DNA of 64,000 bases from Lewinella sp039816955 (GCA_039816955.1 JBCBWU010000003.1:11936-75935); one strand, 5' to 3'; positions 1-9,414 are shown, numbered from the stretch's first letter. Numbers and translations are program-made. The notes: generated by a model from the sequence alone, not told the origin.

Positions 1-279
1 ATTGTGCTTGATCAAATCTCGGCTGAAAGTCTCGTTTACGCGATGTGACATCCCTGAGCGCACTGTGCCCAAGGTCAGGTCAATCGCCTCCAGGTTCTCC
101 AGTTGAGCTCGTACTTCCACTTTACCGTCCAGGCCAACTTGGCCGATGATAAAATTGAGTTGATCCAATATTTTCTGACTTAAAGAATCCACCCAAACTT
201 GGCGATAAGCCTGCGTATTGGCCAAAACTTCATTGTAGCGATCGACTTTTCGCTTTAGATTATGCAATTCTCTATCCAC
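1..279 (-). CDS. Partial unrecognised protein, N-terminal 93 residues
   Basis: An open frame runs off the left edge of the window. It starts at a GTG at 279, because the same frame meets a stop codon shortly upstream, and it lies 15 bases after the stop of the response regulator gene. The visible part begins VDRELHNLKRKVDRYNEVL, which looks like a coiled coil, and continues with a helical, charged segment. I do not recognise a family. Being last in the same tight operon as the regulator, it probably belongs to the same system. The missing C-terminus prevents any functional call. Confidence 0.55.
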   Translation of the reverse strand, partial: MDRELHNLKRKVDRYNEVLANTQAYRQVWVDSLSQKILDQLNFIIGQVGLDGKVEVRAQLENLEAIDLTLGTVRSGMSHRVNETFSRDLIKHN

Positions 280-294
280 TTGGTTAGGGGTTTA

Positions 295-1800
295 CTAGAG
301 TTTAACAATGCGCCGGTAGGACTGGCTAATCGTTGGGAAGTTAGCAAAAAGATGTGGATGCTTATCAAAATGCTTCTTGATCCGGTACCGAAGGTTGTCC
401 GTATTCTCTAAACCAATTGCGATAGCCACGTCTTTCTTTACCTTATTCTTCTGGATCAGTAGCTTTTCAATCCGGTCCAAATCAATCAGCGCATGCTCCT
501 CATCAATATTCTTAGGTGTAGTCACCAAAGTACTGGTCGATGGGCCGGGCTCACCGCTGGCAGCAGCAGGCTGAGAGGGGATGGGAATGATCGTTTCACT
601 ATTGAGAATTTCTGCCGGGAGGCAACGCTCATCAATCAGCTTCTTATCTTGAATTCGTGCCCGCAGCTGCGCGTAGCTTACGGCATTTTTCAACTCCCGT
701 ACGTTGCCAATCCAGTTGTACTCCAGCATTGCGTCAAGCGCTTCCTCGGTCATCACCCGAGAAAGATCTGGCTCCTGGAAATAATGACCGAGTAGCAGTG
801 GAATATCATCACGACGAGCCCGCAGTGGTGGCAACTCGATCACCATGGCTTTGAGGCGCTGAAAAAGGTCAGCTCTAAAGCGCCCTTCCTGTACTGCACC
901 AGCCAAGTCGCGGTGTGTTGCGGTTACCACCTGGACATCCAATAAAACATCCTGATCGGAACCTACGGGACGGATCAACTTAGTCTCTAGAAAGCGGAGG
1001 AGTTTAATCTGAATATTATGGTCAATATCACCGATTTCATCCAGCATTAGAATGCCATGATTGGCCTGGCTAAAGTAGCCTTCCATATCACGAGAAGCGC
1101 CGGTGAAGGCTCCCTTCTTGTGCCCAAAAAGTGTGCTTTCCAGTAGGGTATCTTGGATGGCGGACAGGTTAACGGCCTGGAATGGTCCTTTCTGGCGTGC
1201 GCCGTGTGCGTGTAGATAACGAGCAGCCACCTCTTTGCCAGTTCCCGTTTCACCAGTGATCAAAACGGTTACATCTGGTTCTTCCGAAACCAGTTTCAAG
1301 ATGCGTTTGATCTCTTGAATTTGCGGAGACTCCCCAATAAATGGATAAGCTTCATTCTCTTCGGCACGCCGCCGGTCTACTTCCGCCCGTAACTCGCGAT
1401 TTTCTTGCTTGAGTTTACTGCCTTCAACAACCTCGGTAAACCGCTGTTCCCAATAGTCAAAATCAAAGTCATCTTTGACTAGAAAATTCTTAGCACCAAG
1501 TTTCATGGCAGTAACTACAGTATCAATAGAGCGATCACCAGTAACAATAATTACCGGCAGTTCTGGATACTGACTTACAATTTGGGGAATAAGATCGAGG
1601 CCCTTCTTTGCTTCGGATTCATCCAAAACCAGGTCCAATAGCAACAAGTCGAAATTGGAACTCTCTCCCAATTTCTGCAGTAATTGCTCTTCATTTACGG
1701 CTCCGGAAAAAAGAAACTGTCGCCGGAACGCGTATCGTATCTGTTGATGAAACTCGGTGTCATCATCAACGATAAGTATGTGATAATTTTTGGACGACAT
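295..1800 (-). CDS. Sigma-54-dependent response regulator (NtrC family)
   Basis: A DNA-binding activator that would switch on sigma-54 promoters when phosphorylated. The N-terminal receiver domain has the acidic pocket ILIVDDD, the likely phosphorylated Asp in LLLLDLVLDE and the conserved Lys in NFLVKDD. The AAA+ domain has Walker A GETGTGKE, the sigma-54 contact loop GAFTGA and Walker B MLDEIGD. A C-terminal region including DVAIAIGLENTDNLRYRIKK resembles a helix-turn-helix. I chose the ATG at 1800 over an upstream TTG. The gene overlaps the end of the preceding gene by about 35 bases, so translation is probably coupled. The likely signal partner is the kinase-like protein of the same operon. 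All the key motifs are intact, so activity is expected. Confidence 0.92.
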   Translation of the reverse strand: MSSKNYHILIVDDDTEFHQQIRYAFRRQFLFSGAVNEEQLLQKLGESSNFDLLLLDLVLDESEAKKGLDLIPQIVSQYPELPVIIVTGDRSIDTVVTAMKLGAKNFLVKDDFDFDYWEQRFTEVVEGSKLKQENRELRAEVDRRRAEENEAYPFIGESPQIQEIKRILKLVSEEPDVTVLITGETGTGKEVAARYLHAHGARQKGPFQAVNLSAIQDTLLESTLFGHKKGAFTGASRDMEGYFSQANHGILMLDEIGDIDHNIQIKLLRFLETKLIRPVGSDQDVLLDVQVVTATHRDLAGAVQEGRFRADLFQRLKAMVIELPPLRARRDDIPLLLGHYFQEPDLSRVMTEEALDAMLEYNWIGNVRELKNAVSYAQLRARIQDKKLIDERCLPAEILNSETIIPIPSQPAAASGEPGPSTSTLVTTPKNIDEEHALIDLDRIEKLLIQKNKVKKDVAIAIGLENTDNLRYRIKKHFDKHPHLFANFPTISQSYRRIVKL

Positions 1801-2566
1801 ACTGGTTTTCAATCTGTTGGAGTTGTTCTCTGACCCGGTTTAGAATTTCAAGTATGCTGCCATCATGCAAGGGAGCGGCATCTTGTCCTCCGGCTGCCAT
1901 CCAAGGTTCTACTCCATCCGTCTGTTTAGCAATCTGTTTTAAGCTTGAGGCAATGGGTGTATGTTCAAATAGTGGATAGTAGTTAATCCAGCGGTTACGC
2001 CACTCTCGCCATTTCTGTCCCAACTCGGCTGGCTCTACCAGGTCACTATAAATTTCCTCGTAGGGCGTTTGCATTTTGCGTAGTTCGCGGCTGGCCATCT
2101 GCACCACCAAACGTATGCGAGACAGCACCGCTACGATACTATCCTGACCATGCCCCGCAAAGAATCGCTGCAGCTTTTCTGACAAGTCCACACCAACTAC
2201 TGGCGGTAGCTCTTGCATGTGATCGATAGGCTGACAGTCTTCCCACCACTGGGCAGAATAGTCAGTAAGGCGAAGAAGATCCAGGTGATTGGCATGTTGG
2301 AAGCTAGACTCAAAGCTCGCCAGAATCAAGCGTTTACTGGGAGCTTCCATCTGCAGATATTGCTGCCATAAGGTTACTGGCGAAAGATAGGCGTTAGCTC
2401 CCCAAGTGGGAACCAACAGCATGACTGCGTAGGCATCTTCTAACGCAGTTTTCCAATCTGTACCAGCAACTGGAGTAGGCCTCAATTCAACCCCCCATTG
2501 CTCGCTCTGCGAAAAGAGCGCTGTGGGAGCTTTACGTCCGCCTTCTACCAATAAGACGATCTTCAT
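1766..2566 (-). CDS. Unrecognised protein, possible degenerate receiver fold
   Basis: A 266-residue soluble protein that I cannot assign to a known family. The N-terminus MKIVLLVEGG, then VMLLVPTWG and RLILASFES, alternates hydrophobic strands with helices in a way that resembles a receiver or Rossmann-like domain. The usual acidic pocket and conserved Lys are not evident. The C-terminal part is helical with a coiled-coil-like end. Its ATG overlaps the upstream stop (ATGA) and its 3' end overlaps the response regulator start, so it is translated in step with both. A pseudo-receiver adaptor is a guess from fold pattern and context only. Confidence 0.75.
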   Translation of the reverse strand: MKIVLLVEGGRKAPTALFSQSEQWGVELRPTPVAGTDWKTALEDAYAVMLLVPTWGANAYLSPVTLWQQYLQMEAPSKRLILASFESSFQHANHLDLLRLTDYSAQWWEDCQPIDHMQELPPVVGVDLSEKLQRFFAGHGQDSIVAVLSRIRLVVQMASRELRKMQTPYEEIYSDLVEPAELGQKWREWRNRWINYYPLFEHTPIASSLKQIAKQTDGVEPWMAAGGQDAAPLHDGSILEILNRVREQLQQIENQYVVQKLSHTYR

Positions 2567-3456
2567 GAATGATAGGTTAATCCAGATATCTGCAACAACA
2601 GTTCCTCAAACTTTTCACGAAGTTCAAGCAGTGAAACATCTCCGCCGCGGGCCAATATGTTTCTTAAAACATAAGCTGCCAATAGCGCGTACTGTTCTGC
2701 TGCGGCTGTTCCGTGAGCTGTCTCTAACTGGATTCCACAGTCATCAAAGGTGAGTGTTCTATTGTTCTCTTGTTCAAAGGTACGAATTTCCCGGGCTAAA
2801 TCCGAACGCTTACGAATGCGTCCCACAAAGCTCAGCAAGCGCAGGAGCAGCATCCGATGCTCTGGCTTATTCAGTACCTGATACACTTCTCCAGGCGCGA
2901 ACACGGTGGTGGGTAAAGCCTGTGCCAAGCAGCCCAGTAAGTCCTCTTTTAACTCATAGATACGGCGGCGTAGTGCCTGGCGGTAAACCTGCCAAACATG
3001 GTTAAAATGAGCAGACTTCAGCTCTCGACGTTCAGGATCAGCAACGGCCGAGAGGCCAACCTGCTGCCCCTCAAACATCATATTAGCCGTAAACGTACCA
3101 GAGGTACCCAACAGACCACGGGCGTTGGTGGTGAGATAGATCTCGTCAGCCCCCTCACCAAAGAGGAAGCAACGCACCAAACCGTGGGAGTCATCTAATG
3201 GCAAATGAAGGAAATCCTTGAGATGATCCTGAAAATAGCCGTGATGACGATGCAGGAATAGCATTACCTCCCCCTCGTCTCGAGAGTAGTCAGTAAGTAC
3301 TTTCTTAAGCGTTTCCACAGCGGCCGGCGAAGCCGGACGGTCCAAACACACCAAACGATCTTCCAGGTGACTGCTCCCTGCTACTTTCCACTCCCCTTCA
3401 CCCAGGCCCGAGCGCTGCCAGGACCAAATAATGACGATTGTTCTTGCTTTAATCAT
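2563..3456 (-). CDS. Unrecognised operon protein (297 aa)
   Basis: No family recognised. The N-terminus has short hydrophobic strands (TIVIIWSWQRS, EVMLFLHRHHGY, VRCFLFGEG), which suggests an alpha/beta domain of about 110 residues. It is followed by a mostly helical region with a Leu- and Arg-rich stretch. No signal peptide or membrane segment is visible. The start ATG overlaps the stop of the small upstream frame and its own stop overlaps the next start, both as ATGA. Such double coupling argues that the neighbours make a complex or act in fixed ratio. Confidence 0.78.
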   Translation of the reverse strand: MIKARTIVIIWSWQRSGLGEGEWKVAGSSHLEDRLVCLDRPASPAAVETLKKVLTDYSRDEGEVMLFLHRHHGYFQDHLKDFLHLPLDDSHGLVRCFLFGEGADEIYLTTNARGLLGTSGTFTANMMFEGQQVGLSAVADPERRELKSAHFNHVWQVYRQALRRRIYELKEDLLGCLAQALPTTVFAPGEVYQVLNKPEHRMLLLRLLSFVGRIRKRSDLAREIRTFEQENNRTLTFDDCGIQLETAHGTAAAEQYALLAAYVLRNILARGGDVSLLELREKFEELLLQISGLTYHS

Positions 3457-3647
3457 AATTCAATAGGGACGATTGCAACGTGTATTACTGACATCAGAGA
3501 GGCGTCAAACGATCCCTCACTTCCTTCAGCATCCTTCTGGCAGTCCAGTATACGCATTAGTCCTACAACTGAACTCACCAGATTAAATTCTCTCTCAATA
3601 TTTCTCGTGGGAACAATAATACGATATGCTCTAGTAACAAGCGACAA
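3453..3647 (-). CDS. Possible small protein (64 aa)
   Basis: A short frame fills the space between the 1102-residue gene and the next gene. Its stop codon forms an ATGA overlap with the following start, the same coupling seen for the next gene pair, and this is the main support. It would have to start at a TTG directly after a stop codon, or at an internal GTG or ATG, and I see no strong ribosome binding site. The product has no recognised domain. It could also be untranslated spacer. Confidence 0.38.
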   Translation of the reverse strand: MSLVTRAYRIIVPTRNIEREFNLVSSVVGLMRILDCQKDAEGSEGSFDASLMSVIHVAIVPIEL

Positions 3648-3677
3648 CTACCGTAAAATTGCCCAGCGGTCAACTCA

Positions 3678-6600
3678 TTACGAGCCAAACATGACCTTAA
3701 CTAAATTGTACTTCACCTCAATATCATCACGGCGATTAACCGCATCTTCAATAGCCGAGATGATAGATTCTACCGGGCGGAAATTCGTAAACCGCCGATA
3801 TGCACTGTAATGCTCCTCTTCCGAAAGCTTGGTCCACCACTTTGTTCGGCCACGACCCGTCGTAATTACCAGTACGAAGTTATCTCTCACCGTACCGTTT
3901 TCTTCCTGCGCGTAAGGCATGATTTCCTCTTGAATAAACAGACCGATATTTTCATCCGAAAAGTCGGCATGATCGGAATATTTAGTCAGCAGAATCTTTT
4001 CTATGAAAGAAAGGTGTAGTACCAGGAAGTGACTCTTGGCGATGATCCATTCTTTGTGTGCCTCCCAGTGCCCTAACCAATCATTACCTCCTTCGGCGCC
4101 CATGTTACTCTCATCGTATACGTGGAGCAACAGTTGTTCCGCCAGCGTCTCGCGGCGCTTAGGATCACCAAGACGATAGTATACGCGGCTATCGAAAATA
4201 GCAATACGAGTAGCCAAGACCTCAAAGAACTCTGCCATCCTGGCATTGGCCTTGAGGGAAAGGGCTTGATTAGGAATCAGTTCAGAAGTAAAATACTTCA
4301 TATAGATTCCGTGGTTGCGGTAGCGCAACAGGCGGTAATTTTCACTATCCCCACCGTGAGCAATGTGCAAATCTTGTACTGTATCGTCAGCTTCTTCTGG
4401 TTGCGCAGCTTCGTCAAGTTCCCACACTGGTAAATAGTGCATGCAATCTTTGGCGGTCGGTTCGTAGAAGAACTTACCCACTACTGCATTATCCACAAAC
4501 AAGCGGATCGTGCTTGCGCGATCTCCCATCCACTCTCGCAACCAACATTGGTAAGCGCGCAGTATAGCCGCATCTCCTTGCAGATTTGGTTCCAGATCAC
4601 GAGAAATCACTCGCAAAACACCTTTGGAACGAATCCGCTCAAACAGCAGCTGCTGCAGTTGATCATTATTGGCAAATAAACCCACAAAACGGAAACGAGC
4701 CAGATTGTCCCACACAAAATCGGTATCTTCCAAACTCCGCACCCAGTGAATATCTGCGGCCTTCCAAATGTGGAAGTACTTTTTCATGAAACCGTGCTCC
4801 AACTTAAAATTGCGGTCAACGCGGGCCAACTCGGCCTCGGTTTTAGTTTTAAACTCAATGTCCGCGTGCATATCTTCAGCCGGACTGGCTGCGGGTGTAA
4901 TCCACGGATAGAAGGCTTCATCACGCTCCGTGTCCTCGCTGCGGTCACGAAGTTCGTTATGATCACCGTTTTGTACATCAAGGAAGAAATTATTGAAAAG
5001 CATGCTCGCACAGAGCTTGTCTTGCGAGCTGCCACCCAAACGTGGGGCAAAAGTATCCTCATCCATGATACCCTTACTGAGGTTGTTAAAACGAGTAGCA
5101 GGCAGCAAGGTGCCGTCTTTTACCCTAAACTTCACCAAGCCATTTAGCCAGATACCTACCGAATACAAAGCGCGCCCTTCGCTTTGCGATTGCCGCACCG
5201 AACGCTCCTGGAAACTGATACACAACTCCAACCCATCTTGTTGCATTTGCCGTAAGGCTGCTCCTTTGAAGTGCTTAACGTTGCGAATCTTGTTTTCAAT
5301 TAGTGTAAAAAAAGCATGGCGCCCAACCACTTCTCCGGGGAAGAACAATAGACATTCTTCTAACGCATCTCTTACTGCAACATAGTCTCGCCCAGGAGCA
5401 ACGAAGTCGCTCATTTCCTCCAGCTCCGGATAATCATCAATGGATAAGTTATTGTCCTCCGAAATTGGATAACCGCGCGTTCCATTACCATTAGTGACAA
5501 TCCCGGGGCGTTTATGCTTGAGGTCTACTTCAACAAAAACACCATCGACCACCGGTTTCTTGGGACGAAATTCTGGACGGGTTGCGTCTAAAATTTCATC
5601 CGTATCCGGTTCGTAAATAATTACGCGGAAGCGCAAGCGGTGAATATCTTCCGACTTGGCAATCGTACCCAGATAAAGCGGGTTATTGATAAAGTCGTTC
5701 CACAGCACATCAAAGGCGGTAGCTGATTCTCCACCAAAGTTATTATCGCGCGAGATACCACTCCAGAAGGCTCCTTTTTGCATCAAAAATTTCAGCAAAG
5801 GCTGAATTTCTCGTGCCAAGGGGCCCGAAAAATTGACCAGATCATAATCAGGGTCGGCGTCGCGAACAAACAAACCGGTAATCCAGGGCTTAAGTAAGGA
5901 ATGCATGCGATCACGATCGTATCCCTCTGGCAGGTACGAGGCTACCAGCTCTTCCACTTCCGCTACTTCTTCGTGATGCGTACGCTGGAAACTACGAATG
6001 TTCTCTGCCCGCTGCTTGAACCACCAGTTGAGTGCGACCAAACTGTGCGCACTCACATTGTGCGCGAAGGAATCAATCATAATGGCAGTAATCGCGGCCT
6101 TCAGGTAAGGGCGATAAACCTTACTGTGGATTACGTCATCATTGAAACGAATCCGTTTCTGGTAAAAACCAAGATACTTCCGATAATATTCGCGGAAGCC
6201 TAACTCCCGTAAAATGGGATTCCGGTTTACATTTTTATAAAAGTCCTCCTCCAAAGGCATGAGGATCACTTTCGTTTTTTCTGGGTTGCGTCCCACCAAA
6301 TCCCATTCCAGCACCTGTGTCTCGATCATCGCAGAAGACGAACGAATCAATCCGGCCAGTGCTCTATTACGCACCGTCAAGTCATCCTTGTGCGAATACA
6401 CAAAGTGCATGATACCGTCAAACTCTCCAAACAGTACCAGGGGAATAGAAGCGTACAAATCACGCTCTACATCGAAAAATTCTTTTAGGATTTGGTATTC
6501 TGCACGCTGACGCGGAGTAGCCGGAAGGCCCTTATGATTAGGATCAAGGATAGGCGCAAAGTAGTTCTTCAAGCGCCCCATTCCTACTCGAGGAATATCC

Positions 6601-6986
6601 GTAAGCTTATAAGAACCATTACTGAAAGCCTGGTATAGCTGCGAACTTACTACCGCAGTATCACTATCCAAAGCAGTGTGGTCCAGGAAGTCCCAATAAG
6701 GATCCAGTTTTGGATTTGATTTCCGGAAAGTCAGCTCATTCAGCAATTTACGCTGACGGCGAATCCCGGCATAGATTAACTGCACATTAGAATAACGATC
6801 AATAAACGTTGTCCTTTCGCGAGGAAGTGCGTTAACGAAGATGGTAAAAGGCTGCTGAAAGATAAACCCACTCGATATCATATTCAGACGATACTGGAGC
6901 ATATCGTAGAATTCGTCCACTTGAGGAAAGGCGATCACCTCCCGCGGAGCCAACTGTTCAGGACGAATAGCAGGCGCTTGCGTCAT
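3678..6986 (-). CDS. Large GAF/histidine-kinase-like protein (1102 aa)
   Basis: A large soluble protein, probably the sensor or central component of this operon. Around residues 165-200 there is a GAF-like stretch (IPLVLFGEFDGIMHFVYS). Around 304-320 is a DHp-like helix with IDSFAHNVSAHSL, where His309 would be the phosphorylated residue. Around 555-570 is an N-box-like ENKIRNVKH. Around 649-660 is a glycine-rich box (RLGGSSQDKL) like the G2 box of GHKL ATPases. About 440 residues follow that match no domain I know, ending in an alpha/beta segment with VLVITTGRGR. No membrane helix is visible. The family-level call rests on motif pattern, not on a search. The downstream sigma-54 regulator is a natural phosphotransfer partner. 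Confidence 0.8.
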   Translation of the reverse strand: MTQAPAIRPEQLAPREVIAFPQVDEFYDMLQYRLNMISSGFIFQQPFTIFVNALPRERTTFIDRYSNVQLIYAGIRRQRKLLNELTFRKSNPKLDPYWDFLDHTALDSDTAVVSSQLYQAFSNGSYKLTDIPRVGMGRLKNYFAPILDPNHKGLPATPRQRAEYQILKEFFDVERDLYASIPLVLFGEFDGIMHFVYSHKDDLTVRNRALAGLIRSSSAMIETQVLEWDLVGRNPEKTKVILMPLEEDFYKNVNRNPILRELGFREYYRKYLGFYQKRIRFNDDVIHSKVYRPYLKAAITAIMIDSFAHNVSAHSLVALNWWFKQRAENIRSFQRTHHEEVAEVEELVASYLPEGYDRDRMHSLLKPWITGLFVRDADPDYDLVNFSGPLAREIQPLLKFLMQKGAFWSGISRDNNFGGESATAFDVLWNDFINNPLYLGTIAKSEDIHRLRFRVIIYEPDTDEILDATRPEFRPKKPVVDGVFVEVDLKHKRPGIVTNGNGTRGYPISEDNNLSIDDYPELEEMSDFVAPGRDYVAVRDALEECLLFFPGEVVGRHAFFTLIENKIRNVKHFKGAALRQMQQDGLELCISFQERSVRQSQSEGRALYSVGIWLNGLVKFRVKDGTLLPATRFNNLSKGIMDEDTFAPRLGGSSQDKLCASMLFNNFFLDVQNGDHNELRDRSEDTERDEAFYPWITPAASPAEDMHADIEFKTKTEAELARVDRNFKLEHGFMKKYFHIWKAADIHWVRSLEDTDFVWDNLARFRFVGLFANNDQLQQLLFERIRSKGVLRVISRDLEPNLQGDAAILRAYQCWLREWMGDRASTIRLFVDNAVVGKFFYEPTAKDCMHYLPVWELDEAAQPEEADDTVQDLHIAHGGDSENYRLLRYRNHGIYMKYFTSELIPNQALSLKANARMAEFFEVLATRIAIFDSRVYYRLGDPKRRETLAEQLLLHVYDESNMGAEGGNDWLGHWEAHKEWIIAKSHFLVLHLSFIEKILLTKYSDHADFSDENIGLFIQEEIMPYAQEENGTVRDNFVLVITTGRGRTKWWTKLSEEEHYSAYRRFTNFRPVESIISAIEDAVNRRDDIEVKYNLVKVMFGS

Positions 6987-7230
6987 AAGGATGTAGTTTG
7001 TGATGTCACTAAAGGGCGTAAGAAGATCAGTGACGTATACCGCTGTCGAACTAAATTAGTTTCGCTGTTCATGACGCAACTGCTAAGCTTAGCAGTATCT
7101 GCGGTCTGGGTGGGCGAGTCCAAATCGTTGTTCAAGTGAGTAGCTAACCACCATACCGAAGTATTGCAGTGGGCGAGTATACCCGAAACCGAAAGGACTG
7201 GAATCGCCGCTTTGAATAAGCGGTGAAGCA

Positions 7231-7599
7231 CTACCTTTTAGCCATCGGTATACCAACGTACATCTTTCCAATTCTATCCCTTACAAACAAATTTAAGCAA
7301 TCCGATTGATAAAACGGTAGCAAATCACCAGAGAGTGGTAAGATTGCTTTAGGATTCCGCATATTATCACCCGTATTGCCTTCGTTAACATCCGGCAATA
7401 GAATAAATTGGCAATTGGATAAATGTTGTGATTGGCAGGCGAGCGATAACTCCATACAAATCATCTTAAGAAGTGTAATTTTAAACCCTTCTCTGACGCC
7501 TACTCCCTTGCAATATACTAAGATCCTACCTAAACTATAGCTTCTGGAAACCAACTCTTTAAGCAGCTTATAATGATTGAGTAGGGCTATTGAGCCCAT
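7231..7599 (-). CDS. Possible small unknown protein (122 aa)
   Basis: An ATG frame lies between the isoprenoid-synthase-like gene and the large kinase-like gene, on the same strand. A GGAG sequence sits about ten bases before the ATG. The product has several cysteines and ends in IGKMYVGIPMAKR, and no domain is recognised. It is the only sizeable frame in this 690-base gap. Spacing to both neighbours is loose compared with the rest of the operon, so a regulatory spacer or decayed gene is also possible. Confidence 0.42.
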   Translation of the reverse strand: MGSIALLNHYKLLKELVSRSYSLGRILVYCKGVGVREGFKITLLKMICMELSLACQSQHLSNCQFILLPDVNEGNTGDNMRNPKAILPLSGDLLPFYQSDCLNLFVRDRIGKMYVGIPMAKR

Positions 7600-7672
7600 T
7601 AATCTTTCTCCAGCTAGCTAGGCCAAGACGATAAATAGATGATTACCAGTTTACGATAATTTCAAACATCTT

Positions 7673-9034
7673 TTAATATGTTTGCCTCAGTAGTGCGTGT
7701 AATCTGGGAATAACGGGCTGTGATACTTGTGGAACACCCCCGAAACCCTCGCTTTTTTGTTGCCGAATAGCTTCGGATTGGTGGGTACGCTCGCGACGCA
7801 ACTCCAAAATCAACTGGCGAGTACGTTTGCGATAAGTCTTTTTGCGGTAGCCTTGATAAGCTGGATGCTTGAGACAAGGTGCCAAAAACTTATTCCAATG
7901 GACGATCTCACATGAATCAGCTAAAAATTGAGCATCCAAATCATCCGCTGGTAGATAGGCCAGGGCCAGCTCCGCCAAAATTCGCGTATTCTGTACCGAC
8001 TTAAAAAGGGCATCGGACTCCAATATCTCGTCAAAAACGGGATCTTCAAAAGCGGAGGACCAGCACATTTGGCGTTCTAGAAAGTAGTCGATCTTCCCTC
8101 CTTGCCCCTCTGCCAGATAGAAAAACAGTGGCAGCGTTAAAGTAGTATTACGCAAGTCACTGAAACTATCTGCAGCAGTCTTGGTCTTCGTCTCCAGGCC
8201 AAAGCGAGCGGGAATCCAATCAGCATTGTCATTCACTAATTGGCGCATCAGTCCGTAGCAGACACTGAATTGATGGACCGACTTTAGCCGCTGGGCGGGT
8301 ACCCTGAGCAATTGCCCCAAAAGCTGAACCGCCTCCACAAACAAGCTGGCGCACGTGAGGTACATCCGGTGAAAATATACATCGAGCTGCTCGTGTAGCA
8401 TCACTGGAAGGTCGTTCTTCAGTTTATCAAGAAATGGCTTAACTGCTGATAGATCAATACTATCCAGAATTGCCGCAGGCATATTTTGTCGCCAATTAGG
8501 CTGACCATCACGATATGCGGAATAGACATTTTGGGTTTGCTCCAGAAATTGTCCCTGATCCACCAACTCAAAACTCGTCCGCACTGCCTGTGCGATAATC
8601 GAGCGAGCCCACGGGGGAATCTCCTGGTCGATATAGCGATACAACTTCTCCTTGAGAAGGTTGGCCGCTAATAAGTTGCGCGAAATGCGCTCACGATTCG
8701 TTACACCAGATTTACCATCAAGAATTTGGTTGTGTAAATATTGCACGGTAATCACTACCTCGAAAATCAACGGCAGTTGAGCAGAGAAAAGACGGCCAGA
8801 CCCTGGCAATAAACGGGTGCGAACTCGTTGCCAGGGTGTCTGCAATTGTACTAGCCAATTGGTAGTCTTGGCCAGGAAATAAGCACGGATAGGCCGCCCA
8901 GCAAGTTTACTTTCTAATAGGTCAATGACCCACTCTGCCCCTGCCGTAGCCTGCCCCTGTGCTAGGAAAGCAGGAAACTCGAGCTTCACTTGCTCGACTA
9001 CTTGATACATGTCCCTGTACCTGTCTGCGGCCAT
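7673..9034 (-). CDS. Class 1 isoprenoid-synthase-like protein, degenerate active site
   Basis: The protein has the landmarks of trans-polyprenyl diphosphate synthases in the right order. A helix LPLIFEVVITVQYLHNQILD (residues 90-109 counted from the TTG at 9043) matches the first aspartate-rich region. LMRQLVNDNADW (265-276) matches the second, and DLRNTTLTLPLFFYL (296-310) matches the conserved GK-TLP segment. The first DDxxD reads NQILD and the second reads NDNAD, so most metal-binding aspartates are missing. I therefore expect no ordinary prenyl synthase activity. The basic C-terminus carries several Arg/Lys clusters. I chose the ATG at 9034. It is first in the operon of unknown signalling proteins. 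Confidence 0.72.
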   Translation of the reverse strand: MAADRYRDMYQVVEQVKLEFPAFLAQGQATAGAEWVIDLLESKLAGRPIRAYFLAKTTNWLVQLQTPWQRVRTRLLPGSGRLFSAQLPLIFEVVITVQYLHNQILDGKSGVTNRERISRNLLAANLLKEKLYRYIDQEIPPWARSIIAQAVRTSFELVDQGQFLEQTQNVYSAYRDGQPNWRQNMPAAILDSIDLSAVKPFLDKLKNDLPVMLHEQLDVYFHRMYLTCASLFVEAVQLLGQLLRVPAQRLKSVHQFSVCYGLMRQLVNDNADWIPARFGLETKTKTAADSFSDLRNTTLTLPLFFYLAEGQGGKIDYFLERQMCWSSAFEDPVFDEILESDALFKSVQNTRILAELALAYLPADDLDAQFLADSCEIVHWNKFLAPCLKHPAYQGYRKKTYRKRTRQLILELRRERTHQSEAIRQQKSEGFGGVPQVSQPVIPRLHALLRQTY

Positions 9035-9043
9035 AACATTCAA

Positions 9044-9414
9044 AAGGGTTTATAACGTGTTATTAACACGATAAGAGTAAAAAAGAGTCGGTCACTGCCG
9101 ACACTCAAGTTTGGTGCGAAATCCCTTATTGAATGGATGAGGTTTCGGGGTGTTTACACGGTTTAGTTTTTGGGTAATTCTCACCGTAGCATATTTCGGC
9201 AGGGTTTCTCCGTATGTATAGTCAATTTAACAATTGCCATATCTGTGCCTAAGTTATTAACAGGGCAAAAAGAAGAGGCTTAACAACTGCTGTTCAGCTG
9301 ATTATAAATTAGTAACATTAAAATCGCTGCCTTGTGAGGCGGACAAAAAGAATGGAACAAACCGTAGACTTCCGCTTAAAAACGAAATTTTTTCGTCTCT
9401 GTGCTAAGTTTTCG
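9044..9414. other. Gene-free spacer
   Basis: About 370 bases between the isoprenoid-synthase-like operon and the ABC ATPase gene. I see no convincing coding frame or RNA gene. It probably holds the promoter of the minus-strand operon, and a short palindrome around the CGTGTTATTAACACG near 9055 lies just upstream of that operon's start. No clear TAnnTTTG box was identified for it. Confidence 0.5.
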
